From: Elusimicrobiota bacterium
Lineage (GTDB): Bacteria; Elusimicrobiota; Elusimicrobia; UBA1565; UBA9628
DNA length: 64,000 nt
Direction of reading: 5' to 3'
NCBI GenBank assembly: GCA_016209035.1
Contig: JACQWX010000074.1
Coordinates: 1-64,000 of the forward strand
The position numbers and the translations under genes were made by a program. Of this stretch, positions 7,932 through 18,011 are shown in pieces (the stretch's first letter is position 1; each line of letters begins with the position of its first letter). Below the pieces are notes generated by a model, which saw only the letters and a list, made by a program, of their open reading frames with translations, ran no database searches and was not told the origin of the DNA.

Positions 7932-9088
7932 CCGGGCGTTCCCCCGATCGGAGTCTCCGCGTCCCGTTCAACAAGCCCTCGTTCGCGGGCAAAGAGCTTC
8001 AGTACATCGAGGATGCGGTGCGCTCAGGCCATATCTCGGGGGATGGGAAATACACGGAGCGGTGCCAGGCTGTCCTGGAGGCCTGGTACCAGGGGTCCAA
8101 GGTGCTCTTGACGACCTCCTGCACCGACGCCTTGGAGATGGCGGCGCTCCTTCTGGACCTGCGCCCCGGCGACGAGATCATCGTGCCCTCCTTCACCTTC
8201 GTCTCCACGGTCAACGCGTTCGTCTTGTCCGGCGCCCGGCCGCGGTTTGTCGACATCAGGCCGGACACGCTCAATTTGGACGAGGGCCAGGTCGAGCGGC
8301 ACCTGACGTCCCGCACGAAGGCCATCGTCCCCGTCCATTACGCCGGCGTCGGCTGCGCGATGGACCGCATCATGGAGACGGCGCGACGGCATGGGATCGC
8401 GGTCGTCGAGGACAACGCGCACGGGCTTTTCGGGATTTGCGCGGGGAAGCCGTTGGGCATGTTCGGCGCGCTCGCGGCGTTGAGCTTCCACGAGACCAAG
8501 AACGTCATCTGCGGCGAGGGAGGGGCGATCGTCATCAACGACCGCCGTCTCGTCGAGCGAGCCGAGGTCGTGCGGGCGAAGGGGACCAACCGGTCCCGGT
8601 TCGACCGGGGCGAAGTGGCGAAGTATGAGTGGATCGACAGCGGCTCCAGTTTTCTCCCGTCAGACATCCTGGCGGCGTTCCTGTTGGCGCAACTGGAGGC
8701 CAAAGACCGTATCCAAGCCAAGCGAAGAGGGCTTTGGGATGCCTACCGCAGGAGCCTCGCGGGTTGGGCCCAGGAGCATGGGGTCGGCCTGCCGACGGTG
8801 CCGGAGCAGTGCGAGCAGGCCTATCACATGTTCTATCTACTGCTCCCTTCCCCGGCGCATCGGGACGGGTTGAAGGCCTACCTCGGGTCCCGCGGCTGTC
8901 TCAGCGTCTTCCACTACTCGCCTCTGCACGTTTCGCCGATGGGGCGGCAGTTCGGCGGCAGGGAAGGGGATTGCCCCGTCGCGGAGGACGTCAGCCGGCG
9001 CCTGCTCCGGCTGCCTTTCTACACGGGGATGACCGACGAGGAGCAGGCGGTCGTCCTCGATGCGGTCCTGGAGTACGCCTGGGGTTAG
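7928..9088 (+). CDS. wecE: dTDP-4-amino-4,6-dideoxyhexose transaminase (WecE/RffA type, DegT family)
   Basis: VPFNKPSFAGKELQYIEDAVRSGHISGDGKYTERCQ..LLTTSCTDALEMAALLL..PSFTFVSTVNAFVL..FHETKNVICGEGGA..AKGTNRSRFDRGEVAKYEWIDSGSSFLPSD, close to WecE. Confidence 0.85.
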   Translation: MTGRSPDRSLRVPFNKPSFAGKELQYIEDAVRSGHISGDGKYTERCQAVLEAWYQGSKVLLTTSCTDALEMAALLLDLRPGDEIIVPSFTFVSTVNAFVLSGARPRFVDIRPDTLNLDEGQVERHLTSRTKAIVPVHYAGVGCAMDRIMETARRHGIAVVEDNAHGLFGICAGKPLGMFGALAALSFHETKNVICGEGGAIVINDRRLVERAEVVRAKGTNRSRFDRGEVAKYEWIDSGSSFLPSDILAAFLLAQLEAKDRIQAKRRGLWDAYRRSLAGWAQEHGVGLPTVPEQCEQAYHMFYLLLPSPAHRDGLKAYLGSRGCLSVFHYSPLHVSPMGRQFGGREGDCPVAEDVSRRLLRLPFYTGMTDEEQAVVLDAVLEYAWG

Positions 9089-9100
9089 TCGGAGCACCGT

Positions 9101-9883
9101 ATGAGCTATGTGTCCGTTCTCAAGTGGGATTCGGGATTCTTCGGCCGGGTGACGGCCCGGATCCGGAAGGGCGTCGTCGTCACTCCCGCGAATAGCCGGC
9201 GGATCGGGGATGAGATCCGGCGGAAGCGAGTCGCGTTCCTGTACTACTTCCAATCCGTCGGCCATCTCGACAATCTCGGCCTTGTGCTGAAAATGGGGTT
9301 GAGGCCGGTCGACGTCACGGCGGTCCTCCGCAAGGAGCTGGCGGCGGATGCGCCGGGAGCCGGGCCCCTGGAGGTCCGCGACATCCTGCGGGGCGGGCCT
9401 TCCGTCCGCCTGGGCGCTCTCAAGGACCTGGCCCGCGAGTTGTCCCGGGAGAGTCGTTTCCATGCCGACCGGGAGTTGGAGCGATCGGCCGCCGTGAGAC
9501 TCTATGAGAGCTGGCTGGACCGGGCTGTCTCCGGGACCTACGCCGATTTCTTCTTCGTCATCGGTCCTTCGGAGGCCCCCAAGGGCTTCGTCGTCTACAG
9601 GACGACGGGCGCGCGAGAGGTCGAACTGTCTCTGCTGGTGGTCATGAAGCATGCCCGCGGACGCGGGCTGGGCAGGAAGATGATCGAGCAGAGTCTTGGC
9701 GAGTTGCGCAGGCGGGGGTTCAGGCGTTGTCTGGTGAGGACGCAGCTTCGGAACACGGCCGCCCTGAACGCCTATGAGTTCTGCGGCTTCAAGTTCCAGG
9801 AGGCGAGCTTCGTCTTCCACGGGCACTACGCGTCCCGCGCGGCCTCCGGCCCGCGCGCGTTGCGGTCGTCGCGTCAGACTTGA
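9101..9883 (+). CDS. GNAT acetyltransferase, WecD-like (dTDP-4-amino-4,6-dideoxyhexose N-acyltransferase)
   Basis: LKWDSGFFGRVTARI start and C-terminal GNAT motif VVMKHARGRGLGRKMIEQSLGELRRRGFRRCLVRTQLRNTAALNAYEFCGF; directly follows wecE. Confidence 0.7.
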   Translation: MSYVSVLKWDSGFFGRVTARIRKGVVVTPANSRRIGDEIRRKRVAFLYYFQSVGHLDNLGLVLKMGLRPVDVTAVLRKELAADAPGAGPLEVRDILRGGPSVRLGALKDLARELSRESRFHADRELERSAAVRLYESWLDRAVSGTYADFFFVIGPSEAPKGFVVYRTTGAREVELSLLVVMKHARGRGLGRKMIEQSLGELRRRGFRRCLVRTQLRNTAALNAYEFCGFKFQEASFVFHGHYASRAASGPRALRSSRQT

Positions 9884-9905
9884 GCCAGATTATGAAGGGG
9901 TGAGA

Positions 9906-11597
9906 GTGCCGCTTAGTAGCACCCATGGCGGAGTCTTGTTGGGTCCAAGGATAGCGGCATGGGCTCGGCGGCTGCTGATGGTCGTCGTGCCACTCATCCC
10001 GGCGATCGTGGGGCTCTCCATCCCCCAAATTTTCTTCAACCGCAGCATCGCGGACTTCGTCCCGCGGCTCAGCGACGAACTGGTCTATACGCTGGAAGCG
10101 CGCGGTTTCGCTGAGGTCGGCCTGGACACCGGGTACTTCGTGTACAATGAACGGCCCGCTCTGGTCAAGGCCAGCCGTTTTGGCTACCATGGCCCGATCT
10201 TCCCCATTCTGCTTGGCTGCTGGGCCAAGATATGGGGATGGAGTTTGTCATCCGGCGTCACGTTCAACCTCTTCGTGGTGACGGCTTCTCTGGCTCTGTT
10301 CGTGTCCGTCGTCCCATTGAGCGGAGTGCGTCTGGCGCTGTTGGGGGCGTTCCTCGCGACATTCTGGCCCATGCACTTCAATAATTCCTTTGCGATGCAG
10401 GAATCCCTGCATTACGCCTTCGCCCTGATCATAGCATGCTTGTTTCACCGTTTGCTGGAGAAAGGCGCGGATCAGGCACTGACGTTCCGGGCGGCCGTTG
10501 TCGCATTGCTGATGTGCTTCGCCGTGATCAGGCCCTCCTGGGTCATGCTTCTGTTCCCGGCTATGATACTCGGCCGGACCAAGAAAGGCACAAGACAGGT
10601 GGCCTTGGCGCTCGTTGTCACCGGAATCCTCGCCGTGGTGGTCGTCTGGGGCTGGCTGGCGCTGTCCGCGCCGTGGCCGGTGGACGTTCGGCTTGAGGGT
10701 ACCTTTGGCCTGAAATACGGCCTCGGAGAGATCCTGGATTACACGACGCGCAACCTCCGAGCGCTGGCCGCTTCCTGCGCCCCATCCTGCCGTCCTTGGG
10801 AGGCCCTGTGGCTGGCGAATCGCAGGCAGATGTTCCTGATCATGGCGTGGTGTCTTGGCCTGGCGGCTCTTCGCGTCCTTCCGCCGAGACTCAAGCCCCG
10901 GTTCTTCCTGCCGGAATGGCAGCTCCCGATCCAGGAGCCGCTGTTCCACCTCTACAATATCGGCACGATCGTCTTCAGCATCTGCGTCCTCTACAAAGTC
11001 CATGAGGCGACGGACTACCGTGTTTCCTCGCCGTATGTGCTGTTGTCCGCGGTGCTGATCTTGGCGTCGAGAAGCCGTCTGTCGCTGGCTCTCGGGGTGC
11101 TCCTCATCCTCGGCAATGCCTTGAAGACGCGGGATTACGTGCGGTTCATTCCGGAACACCGGCTCCAGTACGTCGACTACGACAAGCAGCGGGTCGAGGA
11201 TTTCCGCGCAGCAGTCAGTCCTTTTGTCTCATATCAGCGGGGCGCCGACCCGTGGTGCAATACGGCGCTCTCCTGCAATATGACGTGGGTCTATTATGAG
11301 TTGGCGGGGTTGCCGGCGGGAGTGGGTGTGAGCATGCTCTACTCTTGGGAGAGAACCGCCCAGCCGCTCAAATCGAGGTTCATCCTCCTGGATATCGGGC
11401 GTTTTCGTGAGACGAATGAGTTCTCTGCTCCCATTACGAGCACGACGGTCGGTGACGGCGGAACCTGGATCCAGTTCGGGGAGGTAGGGGCCGTCAATGT
11501 CCGACGCTTGGCCCAGACCCCGGTCGGGGCCCTCTATCTGAACCTCGATGCGCGCTGCCCATTGAGCGGGGATCGGCCCAGAGATGGGGGCCGTTAA
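9906..11597 (+). CDS. Multi-pass membrane protein, probable GT-C glycosyltransferase
   Basis: Many hydrophobic segments; FVPRLSDELVYTLEARGF N-terminal loop. GTG start at 9906 preceded by AAGGGG; the ORF-track start at 9774 overlaps the upstream gene. Confidence 0.6.
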   Translation: MPLSSTHGGVLLGPRIAAWARRLLMVVVPLIPAIVGLSIPQIFFNRSIADFVPRLSDELVYTLEARGFAEVGLDTGYFVYNERPALVKASRFGYHGPIFPILLGCWAKIWGWSLSSGVTFNLFVVTASLALFVSVVPLSGVRLALLGAFLATFWPMHFNNSFAMQESLHYAFALIIACLFHRLLEKGADQALTFRAAVVALLMCFAVIRPSWVMLLFPAMILGRTKKGTRQVALALVVTGILAVVVVWGWLALSAPWPVDVRLEGTFGLKYGLGEILDYTTRNLRALAASCAPSCRPWEALWLANRRQMFLIMAWCLGLAALRVLPPRLKPRFFLPEWQLPIQEPLFHLYNIGTIVFSICVLYKVHEATDYRVSSPYVLLSAVLILASRSRLSLALGVLLILGNALKTRDYVRFIPEHRLQYVDYDKQRVEDFRAAVSPFVSYQRGADPWCNTALSCNMTWVYYELAGLPAGVGVSMLYSWERTAQPLKSRFILLDIGRFRETNEFSAPITSTTVGDGGTWIQFGEVGAVNVRRLAQTPVGALYLNLDARCPLSGDRPRDGGR

Positions 11598-11639
11598 ACC
11601 CGTTGCGCGGCCGGCGGTCTCGGGGAGGAATGGGGGGCG

Positions 11640-13076
11640 TCAGCCACTGTTTCCTAGGAGAAATCGCAGTATGCGGAGCCCGTCCTTCACGAATTTCGCC
11701 GCCACGGAGGGCCTGAGGCTGCGCTTTAGGTAGCCGTAGATGGGGCGCGGCCTGAAGTAGAACTCCCGGTAGGCCCGCATGGATTCCTTCTCCATGGTTT
11801 CCTTCGAGAGGCCGTGCGGAATGAACTGCGGAGTCCAGATGTGCATATGATCCAGCTCTTTGGCGAAGGACCCGTATCGGTCGGCCATCGCGTGGAGCTC
11901 GGTCCCTGGGAACGGGACCATGAAGGACATCTGGAAGATATCGAGGTCGATCCTCTTGACGAAGTCGATGGTCTCTTGGATGGACTCGAGCGTCTCGGTC
12001 GGGTGGCCTATGATGAAGTAGCCTTTCGTATTGATCCCGGCAGCCCTGGTCATCGCCAGGGCCTCCTGGATTTTTTTCAAGGTCGTCCCTTTCCTGATGA
12101 AATCAAGGATCCTCTGCGACCCGCTCTCGATGCCGTAGTTGATCTGCCAGCACCCGGCCTTCCTCATCAGGGCCAATATCTCGGGCTGGACCGCGTTCAC
12201 ATTAGAGGCGCAGTCCCACACGATGTCCACCCCCTCGCTGACCAGCCGCTCACAGAGATCGACGAGCCTCTTGCGGAAGACGACGAAGTTGTCGTCCTCG
12301 AAGCTGATGCTCTTGATCCTGTAGCGCTCGATCAGGCGCCGGATCATCCTCATGACATAGTCGGCCGAGTGCGCTCGCGTCACGTTGCCGAAGACGGTCC
12401 GGTTGCAGAAGATGCACTGGAAGGGGCAGCCGCGCGAGGTGATGATGGACACGTTGGGCAGGCGGCCGATGCGCGCCGCCGACTGCTGGTAGCGCTCCAG
12501 AAGGTCGGGAAGCATGTCCCATGCCGGGAATGGCAGGGTGTCGAGGTCTTGGATGAAGGGTCGCGGGGGGGTCCTGCGCGGCCCGGAGGAGCCTCTATAG
12601 ATGATGCCCTTCACCCCGTCGAGCGGCGACTTTCTCTCGATGGACTGCAGGAGCTCCAGGATCGTGTTCTCTCCCTCGCCGATGACGCCGATGTCGACCC
12701 CGGGATAGGATTCCATCGTCTCCTTGGGAACGGCCGTGAGGTGGGGGCCGCCGACGATGGTGACGATGTCCGGGGCGCTGTCCTTGACCGCCTTCGCGAT
12801 CCTGCCCGCGGTGGAGATGAGCATGGTCGGGGCGGTGATGCCGACGAACCGCGGCGACCAGCCGAGAATCCGGCGTGTCGTTTCTTCCGGGGTCAGGCCG
12901 AGCGCGTTGGCGTCGAGGAGTCTCACCTTGAAGCCGCGTTGCCGGAGGACGGCCCCGAGGTTGATCAGGGGTTGTGGCGGGATTTCATGTCCGGTGGCAA
13001 CCTGGGAGTATCTCCCGGTCCTGACCACCGGGGGATAAACGATGACAATGTCGCACGCTTCTGCGTTCGCCGTCAC
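11640..13076 (-). CDS. B12-binding-domain radical SAM protein
   Basis: N-term cobalamin-binding-like domain (ACDIVIVYPPVV..PPQPLINLGAVLRQRGFKVRLLDA..IVGGPHLTAVP); SRGCPFQCIFCNR (CxxxCxxC). GTG start at 13076 inferred from an adjacent -10-like motif. Confidence 0.85.
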   Translation of the reverse strand: MTANAEACDIVIVYPPVVRTGRYSQVATGHEIPPQPLINLGAVLRQRGFKVRLLDANALGLTPEETTRRILGWSPRFVGITAPTMLISTAGRIAKAVKDSAPDIVTIVGGPHLTAVPKETMESYPGVDIGVIGEGENTILELLQSIERKSPLDGVKGIIYRGSSGPRRTPPRPFIQDLDTLPFPAWDMLPDLLERYQQSAARIGRLPNVSIITSRGCPFQCIFCNRTVFGNVTRAHSADYVMRMIRRLIERYRIKSISFEDDNFVVFRKRLVDLCERLVSEGVDIVWDCASNVNAVQPEILALMRKAGCWQINYGIESGSQRILDFIRKGTTLKKIQEALAMTRAAGINTKGYFIIGHPTETLESIQETIDFVKRIDLDIFQMSFMVPFPGTELHAMADRYGSFAKELDHMHIWTPQFIPHGLSKETMEKESMRAYREFYFRPRPIYGYLKRSLRPSVAAKFVKDGLRILRFLLGNSG

Positions 13077-13086
13077 GGCTACACAG

Positions 13087-13095
13087 AATCTACCA
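13087..13095 (-). promoter_or_regulatory. Putative extended -10 (TGGTAGATT), 10 nt from GTG start
   Basis: Minus strand CATGGTAGATTCTGTGTAGCCGTGACG. Confidence 0.35.
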
Positions 13096-13184
13096 TGTTG
13101 ACGCCCCCGCATCAATGACGACGCGCCTCATAGGTTCGGTGCGCCTATTCCTGGGCAGAACCGTCCAATCGGCTTCGGCGACCG

Positions 13185-14624
13185 TCACGAGTTGCGCAGG
13201 GCCGCCAGGAAGGTCAGGCCCATCCGCAGGAACATGGCGATGTCATCGAGCGACCGGCATTTTTGCAGGACCCGTCCGGCCATCACGGGGCGGAAGTAGA
13301 ACTCCTTCAACGCCTTCCTGTAATATTCCTGGAGTAGGGCGGGGGGCACCGCATCTGAGCCGACGATGGCTGTCTGGAAGCGGCAGTAGTCGTCCCAGTC
13401 ACGCCCGTAGCACCGGAGGACCTTGCCTTCCTGGACGACGGTCCAGGCGCTGGAACCCGGGAAGGGGACGAACATGGCGAACTGGGCGAAGTCGAGCCGA
13501 AGCTTCTTGGCGAAAGCGATGGTCCTGCGCATGCTCTCGACCGTTTCGTACGGCAGCCCCAACATGAAGTAGCCGTAACTCTCCAAACCTTCCTCGGCCA
13601 GGATATCGACCGCCTTCTCAACTTGCGCCAGGCTGATTCCCTTGTGCGTCTCCCGGAGTACGCGCTCGTCGCCGGACTCGATGCCGATTTCGACCATTTT
13701 GCAGCCCGCCTTCTTGAGCGTCCTGGCTACTTCCCGAGTGATGTGATCCACCCGGGACAGACAATTCCAGCGGATGGAGAGATTTCTGTGGAGGATGAGC
13801 TCGCAGATTTCGACGACGCGCTCCGGCTTGGACGTAAAGCTTTCGTCGCCGATCACGAACCGGCTGATGCCGAAGTCACGCTTAAGCCTCTCCAGCATGG
13901 AAACGAAGTACTCCGGACTGTTTACCCGGTACCTATTCTTGGAGATTACCCTGGTGGCGCAGAACGAACAGTTGAACGGGCAGCCCCTGCCACTGTAGAC
14001 AATCAGGCTCCGGTCCAAGGCGATGTAACCGTACCGGTCGTAGGGTAGAAGATCGTAGGCGGGCATCGGCAGGCTGTCGAGGTCCTCGATGAGCGGCCTC
14101 GGCGGGTTGAGCCTTGCCCGGCCGTCGGAGTCGAGATAGCAGATGCCCTGGATGGTTTCGAGGGGACGGCCCTGTGCCAGTTCCAGCAGGGATTGCTCTC
14201 CCTCGCCGAGGACCGCGACGTCAATGCCGCCATGACCGAGGGATTCCTCGGGGAGGGCCGACGGATGCGGCCCGCCGACCACGACCTTGATGCCTGGGTC
14301 GATTTCCTTGATGACCTTTGCCACCTTCGCGATGGACAGGATTGCCGGGGTAACGGCACTGAATCCCACGATCCCCGGTCGGTCGCGCCTGATTCGCTCG
14401 AAGACGGTTTCCCAGCCCCCTTCAAGGTACTGCAGATCGAACAGCTCGACCGGGATCCCGTTGGCGCTTAGAAAGGCTCCGAGGCATGCTAGTCCAATGG
14501 GGGGAACCCCGTACTTGATCAACGAAATCTTGATCTTCCCGTAGATGTGACCAGACGGGATGCCGATCAGGAAGACCTTCTTATGCGAGCTGCCCAAGGG
14601 TAGCGCCCTCCCAGCGCGGCCCAT
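13185..14624 (-). CDS. B12-binding-domain radical SAM protein
   Basis: KYGVPPIGLACLGAFLSANGIPVELFDLQ..VVGGPHPSALPEE..YSGRGCPFNCSFCATRVI (CxxxCxxC)..GIESGDERVLRETHKG. Confidence 0.85.
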   Translation of the reverse strand: MGRAGRALPLGSSHKKVFLIGIPSGHIYGKIKISLIKYGVPPIGLACLGAFLSANGIPVELFDLQYLEGGWETVFERIRRDRPGIVGFSAVTPAILSIAKVAKVIKEIDPGIKVVVGGPHPSALPEESLGHGGIDVAVLGEGEQSLLELAQGRPLETIQGICYLDSDGRARLNPPRPLIEDLDSLPMPAYDLLPYDRYGYIALDRSLIVYSGRGCPFNCSFCATRVISKNRYRVNSPEYFVSMLERLKRDFGISRFVIGDESFTSKPERVVEICELILHRNLSIRWNCLSRVDHITREVARTLKKAGCKMVEIGIESGDERVLRETHKGISLAQVEKAVDILAEEGLESYGYFMLGLPYETVESMRRTIAFAKKLRLDFAQFAMFVPFPGSSAWTVVQEGKVLRCYGRDWDDYCRFQTAIVGSDAVPPALLQEYYRKALKEFYFRPVMAGRVLQKCRSLDDIAMFLRMGLTFLAALRNS

Positions 14625-14643
14625 GGAGGCCCGCCGTGCGGAG

Positions 14644-14652
14644 ATTATAGCA
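14644..14652 (-). promoter_or_regulatory. Putative extended -10 promoter (TGCTATAAT)
   Basis: Perfect TGnTATAAT on minus strand, 19 nt upstream of ATG at 14624. Confidence 0.55.
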
Positions 14653-14764
14653 TGGTGTCTGGTGAGAACGGCTGTCCGGGGCCCGGACGTTGCGCCGGAG
14701 GAGCCGTTGGTGAGGGACGATGGAAATTACTATGATTTGCCCGTCACCCTGAGGGAACGCTGGC

Positions 14765-15718
14765 ATGGCCGAATTATCCGGCATCAACATCAATTTCGAT
14801 TCTTTGGGCTACGCCCTTTCTCTTGATCCGCGACAGAATCGAGACCCTTCCTATTTTGAGGTTGCGGACCGGTTCCTCGATCTTGCGGACCGGCATGGGT
14901 TCCGGTACACCATCTTTGTCATTGGACAGGATCTGGAGAACCCCGAAGTGGCAGTCCGTGTCCGGGAATGGCATCAGCGCGGGCATGAGGTCGGGAATCA
15001 TTCCTACAGCCATCCGCATAACCTGGGTTCCCTCGGCCGTTCGGCCATCGAGCGGGAGGTCATGAAATCCCATGAGTTGATCTTCAATGCTTGCGGTCGG
15101 GAGCCCAGAGGCTTCATCGCGCCGGGATGGGCCACCTCGACCGATCTCCTTGATGTCCTGATTGAACACCGGTATCTCTACGACACGTCGTTGCTGCCGT
15201 CCTGTTTCATGTGGCTCGCATCCGCCAAGGTTTATTGGAACTACAGGGACCACGAGCGGCGACGCAGCGTCCTGCAGCGCCGGGATTGGCTCGCCAACCT
15301 CGTGGGCAGCCGCGAACCCTTCTTGACGGACGGGAAGTCCCTCGTCCGCCGATGCGAGAAGGGGCTGGTCGTTTTGCCGCTCCCAGCGACGCCTGTGCTG
15401 AGGCTGCCGCTATGGCATTCGATGTCTTTCGTATTTCCGATCAAGCTATTTGAATATGTTCTGGTATCCACCCTCGGGATGCGTTATTTCTATTACCTCC
15501 TTCACCCATCCGATCTTGCGGGGCTGGAGGACATCCCCCCCGGCTACGCGGCGCGCAGCCGTGCCCAAGATCCGGGCAGGATGGCGGTTCCGTTGGAGCA
15601 AAGAACCAGACATCTGGACGAGATCCTGGGCGAGATCAAACGAAGAAGCCGGAAGATGGTGACGCTCGAGACCATGGCGGAGAGTTTTCTGGCAGAGCAA
15701 GCATCGGCAAGGGCATGA
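14765..15718 (+). CDS. Polysaccharide deacetylase (NodB-homology) family protein
   Basis: INFDSLG..FTIFVIGQDLENPE..REWHQRGHEVGNHSYSHPHNLGSL..GREPRGFIAPGWATSTDLLDVLIEHRYLYDTS, NodB motifs including HSYSH. Confidence 0.8.
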   Translation: MAELSGININFDSLGYALSLDPRQNRDPSYFEVADRFLDLADRHGFRYTIFVIGQDLENPEVAVRVREWHQRGHEVGNHSYSHPHNLGSLGRSAIEREVMKSHELIFNACGREPRGFIAPGWATSTDLLDVLIEHRYLYDTSLLPSCFMWLASAKVYWNYRDHERRRSVLQRRDWLANLVGSREPFLTDGKSLVRRCEKGLVVLPLPATPVLRLPLWHSMSFVFPIKLFEYVLVSTLGMRYFYYLLHPSDLAGLEDIPPGYAARSRAQDPGRMAVPLEQRTRHLDEILGEIKRRSRKMVTLETMAESFLAEQASARA

Positions 15719-16494
15719 GGGTCGCAGTCTTCTTGGAGGAAGATTATACCTTCACCTTTGGGATGCTGGAAGCCCTCATCCCCAGGCTGCGTTCGGGGCA
15801 CGAAGTGGCGGGGGTCGTGGCCTTCCCCAATCGGCTGACCCGCCATCAGGGGATCGGCATCTACCGGAAGTATGTGGAGGTCTTTGGGTTCGCGGTCTTC
15901 ATGAGGCTGGCCTGCAAGACCATTGCCGGCAGGCTCCGCCGGCTCTCGAATGTCATCCTTGGCAAGTCCGCCTGCTGGACGTTCGCGGGTCTCTGTACAT
16001 CCCGCGGAGTCCCTTATCTCCATTCCCGCGACCCCAACGGCGAGGAGGTGGTCGCCTGGGTCAAGGACCGGCGTGTCGACGTGGTTCTGGCCTTCGTCGG
16101 ATACATTCTCAAACAGCATATTCTTGCCGCGCCGCGGGTCTGCGTCATCAATAAGCACGCGGCCATCCTTCCGGCCAGTCGGGGGGTGTTCCCGGTGTTC
16201 TGGTCGCTGCTCCACGATGAGCCTGTCGGCGTGACCATCCACAAGGTGGATGAGAGGATCGATGCAGGCGAGATCGTGCTCCAGAAGGTCTATGAGAAGC
16301 GGAAAGACTGGAGTGTGTGGGATTATTACCAGCTCGTCTATTCGGAGGCTCCGGACCTGATCGTGGAGAGCCTGGCCCTGCTGGAGAGCGGCGGTCGACG
16401 GCCCGTTGCCGACCGTCCGTCCCCTTCTTACCGGGGCCTGCCCACCCGGCAAGACTACCTGGAGTTCAGGGGGCGCGGATTCAGCTTCGTCTGA
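15715..16494 (+). CDS. Formyltransferase family protein (sugar N-formyltransferase-like)
   Basis: VINKHAAILPASRGVFPVFWSLLHDEPVGVTIHKVDERIDAGEIVLQK has the N-H-D formyltransferase catalytic triad spacing; overlaps upstream CDS by 4 bp. Confidence 0.8.
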   Translation: MRVAVFLEEDYTFTFGMLEALIPRLRSGHEVAGVVAFPNRLTRHQGIGIYRKYVEVFGFAVFMRLACKTIAGRLRRLSNVILGKSACWTFAGLCTSRGVPYLHSRDPNGEEVVAWVKDRRVDVVLAFVGYILKQHILAAPRVCVINKHAAILPASRGVFPVFWSLLHDEPVGVTIHKVDERIDAGEIVLQKVYEKRKDWSVWDYYQLVYSEAPDLIVESLALLESGGRRPVADRPSPSYRGLPTRQDYLEFRGRGFSFV

Positions 16495-16571
16495 TTGAGG
16501 GCTCAACCAGGGCGCATCGCTCCAGACTAGCGAATTGGCTGGATGAGTCCTCAGGGGGGAAGGTCATCAGA

Positions 16572-18011
16572 TCATGTCCGACTGAGGGATATCCTGTGGA
16601 CGAAGTCCTTCAGCTGGGTGAATCCCAGCGGAAGGAAGACCGGCCAAATGCTCACCATCCCCAGGAGATACCGGGGATCCATGAACACCCGCTCTTGCTC
16701 CAGGCTGTGGAACGCTTCACCGCACTGGGTGAAGACATGTCCCACCAGTACACCGAAGTAGATCGTCATGAGCGATAACATGGCCGCGTCACGCCTGCAC
16801 GTCCAAACGCCGATGACAAAAACCGCGAAGATCGTGTAGTCCAGGTATTTCAAGCCCTGATAGCGCTGACTGAACTTGTGATTGAACTGATTGTACCAAA
16901 CACCCATGAACTCTCCTCGATGAGGGCCTGTGACGAACTTGATGATGCAGGCGAAAAAGGGATTAGCTGGCAGATAGCAGAAGGTCCTTGTGATGATCCA
17001 ATCGGCGTAGAGGATCGGTTTTGCGACGATGACCTCGCGAACATAGGCGGCCAGGAGTGCGTTGTTTCCGAGCATCTTCTTCAAGACCTTGTAGGTCTTG
17101 TCGCCGTTTGATTCGTATAGCGCGGATCGGGCTTTTGCATAATCGTATACGACGCAATCACTAAAGAGTCGGAGGCCTGCGTATGTGCTCGGATACTCCC
17201 CCAATGCGTTGTAGAGGGCCACGCCGATGGATGGCTTGCGGTCGCTTGGCGACGTCATGTTCATGGAGTGAGTGAAGCCGGCGGGACCAATGACGGAAGC
17301 GATGGTCTTGTGGACTAGCAGACAGGAAAGAGCGAAGCCTGCCAGCAATATCCCGACCCGAAAGGCGGCTTGTCGCTTCTGTCGCCAATGCATGACTAAG
17401 ATGAACAGGGCGAACGCGGGGAGAATTAGGATGTTGTCGAACCGAGTGTAGGCGACCACCGCGCAGACAAGGCCTGCGATCCCATACCATGCGTACCCTT
17501 GCTTCTCGGCGACGCTCCGCATAATTGCATAGCCGAATGCCAGCATCAGGATGGGAGTATAGGCTTCGCCCAATATCTGCGACGAGTAGAAGAGCGACGG
17601 GAGCCAAATCGCGTACAGGGCAGCTCCCCTCAAGGCGGTGCCCGCGGGAAAGCGAATCCTCAGCATCCCAAAGACCAAGAAGCAGCCCGAAGAATCAATG
17701 ACGCCTTGGATGATCATTTTGACTGAGGATGTCCACTGGCTTGGATATGCGAGAGCGTCGATGTGCTTGCCCAGCCAGACCAGCGAGAGATTCGTCAGAA
17801 AGGCCGTTTCCGTGTAGCAGGCTGTTTGGAATCCTTCGTGGATGGCGTCGGGCGTTTGCGAGGCGATGAGGAAGAGCGGGATAAGAAGCCGAAGAAAGAC
17901 CGCGACAGCCCAGATCCCGAGCAGCGCCACCCCCGGGCCGGCCAGCATGAGAATCCTGCGCATCCCGCGCAATGCTCGATTGCTTCCGATCCCCGGCGTC
18001 CAAAAGGTCAT
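16572..18011 (-). CDS. Multi-pass membrane protein, probable GT-C (paralog family with 33410..34804 and 37360..38838)
   Basis: LRLLIPLFLIASQTPDAIHEGFQTACYTETAFLTN...LYNALGEYPSTYAGLR...GLKYLDY...LVGHVFTQCGEAFHSLE...DPRYLLGMVSIWPVFLPLGF; same landmarks in the paralogs. Confidence 0.7.
   Translation of the reverse strand: MTFWTPGIGSNRALRGMRRILMLAGPGVALLGIWAVAVFLRLLIPLFLIASQTPDAIHEGFQTACYTETAFLTNLSLVWLGKHIDALAYPSQWTSSVKMIIQGVIDSSGCFLVFGMLRIRFPAGTALRGAALYAIWLPSLFYSSQILGEAYTPILMLAFGYAIMRSVAEKQGYAWYGIAGLVCAVVAYTRFDNILILPAFALFILVMHWRQKRQAAFRVGILLAGFALSCLLVHKTIASVIGPAGFTHSMNMTSPSDRKPSIGVALYNALGEYPSTYAGLRLFSDCVVYDYAKARSALYESNGDKTYKVLKKMLGNNALLAAYVREVIVAKPILYADWIITRTFCYLPANPFFACIIKFVTGPHRGEFMGVWYNQFNHKFSQRYQGLKYLDYTIFAVFVIGVWTCRRDAAMLSLMTIYFGVLVGHVFTQCGEAFHSLEQERVFMDPRYLLGMVSIWPVFLPLGFTQLKDFVHRISLSRT

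Noticed and set aside
16495-16506. TTGAGGGCTCAA palindrome as a terminator
   Set aside because: Only a 5-bp stem with a 2-nt loop and no U-tract.
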